Source: Iamia sp038233075 (GTDB taxonomy: Bacteria; Actinomycetota; Acidimicrobiia; Acidimicrobiales; Iamiaceae). Taken from it: DNA of 64,000 nt. Position 1 is the stretch's first letter. The number at the start of each line of letters is the position of its first letter. Positions 63,901-64,000 of this stretch are shown in pieces. Below the pieces are notes generated by a model. It searched no databases. It was not told the origin of the DNA and was given only the letters and a program-made list of their open reading frames with translations. The translations under genes were made by a program, and so were the position numbers. Location of the stretch: assembly GCA_038233075.1 (NCBI GenBank), contig JBBSMQ010000008.1:73405-137404 (forward strand), given 5' to 3'.

Positions 63901-64000
63901 AAGCCGGCACCCCCACCGCCCCCGGTGACTACCGCTTCAGGAGATCCTTGGCGATGTGGGTGATCTGGATCTCATCGGTGCCGGCACAGAGGCCGCAGGC
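63901..64000. repeat. 100-bp exact direct repeat, copy 2 (continues past window)
   Basis: Same sequence as 63758-63857. The repeat may be longer because it is cut by the window end. Confidence 0.9.
63929..64000 (-). CDS. Acyl-CoA dehydrogenase, C-terminal 23 residues (cut by window)
   Basis: The minus frame reads ACGLCAGTDEIQITHIAKDL to a TAG at 63929. The GTDEIQ block is the conserved end of acyl-CoA dehydrogenases. The rest of the gene lies beyond base 64000. Its last codons are duplicated downstream at 63786-63857. Confidence 0.7.
   Translation of the reverse strand, partial: ACGLCAGTDEIQITHIAKDLLKR

Overview
This 64 kb window is a very GC-rich actinobacterial chromosome segment. The gene set fits class Acidimicrobiia or a relative, though that placement is inference. 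Supporting traits are the 180-kDa type NAD-glutamate dehydrogenase, an F420-type luciferase-like oxidoreductase, a KstR-like operator, a BldD-like regulator, HrcA with a CIRCE operator, a fused AccD-AccA, and many short-leader or leaderless promoters (TANNNT placed 6-9 nt before the start codon).

Layout. 1-2.0 kb: two overlapping ABC exporter halves. 2.1-2.6 kb: an RHH-MazF toxin-antitoxin pair. 2.7-9.6 kb: secA, hpf, a comF-like gene, an aldo/keto reductase and ahcY, all on the minus strand. 9.9-11.6 kb: an SDR and an F420 oxidoreductase behind a KstR-like box. 11.7-14.2 kb: a degenerate SurE-like gene and an N-acyl-D-amino-acid deacylase-type amidohydrolase. 14.4-17.9 kb: a decayed zone with a broken acyl-CoA thioesterase-like lipoprotein gene, an AbiEi/DUF559 endonuclease-like gene flanked by three 46-bp palindromes, and a broken PPK2. 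17.9-28.8 kb: NAD-glutamate dehydrogenase, mutM, two TM2 paralogues, recO, yihY and a DinG-like helicase. 28.9-29.6 kb: an AbrB antitoxin with a broken PIN-like toxin.

29.6-33.6 kb is the conserved phoH-ybeY-hlyC/corC-era cluster. 34.3-34.7 kb is a chimeric junction between a truncated excisionase-like HTH gene and a LysM gene tail. 34.8-41.1 kb is the hrcA-dnaJ-rsmE-bldD-like-hemW-accDA run. 41.2-44.7 kb holds photolyase, an RHH/PIN-like TA pair, and a small segment bounded by a duplicated lepA 3' end. 44.6-52.6 kb holds lepA, a broken metallophosphoesterase, rpsT, holA, a small acidic gene, comEC and comEA. 53-56 kb holds accessory genes: an oligogalacturonate-lyase-like propeller, an HExxH protein, a YbbN-type thioredoxin, a MocR remnant and an SRPBCC protein. 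56.1-59.7 kb is a TPP-riboswitch operon, thiN-thiX-thiY-thiZ, for thiamine-precursor uptake and TPP formation. 59.8-64 kb holds an MpaB-like oxygenase, an acyl-CoA dehydrogenase, CsbD, a VapB-VapC pair with an amber stop in vapC, and a tandemly duplicated acyl-CoA dehydrogenase 3' end at the window edge.

The main functional units are protein export and ribosome hibernation (secA, hpf), heat shock (hrcA-dnaJ), translation and rRNA care (era, ybeY, rsmE, lepA, rpsT), DNA uptake and replication (comEA-comEC-holA, comF-like), and thiamine supply. Accessory content is concentrated in four toxin-antitoxin loci and several intergenic palindrome families. At least six genes are disrupted, so either real gene decay or consensus indels must be considered. 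Three genes appear to start with CTG.
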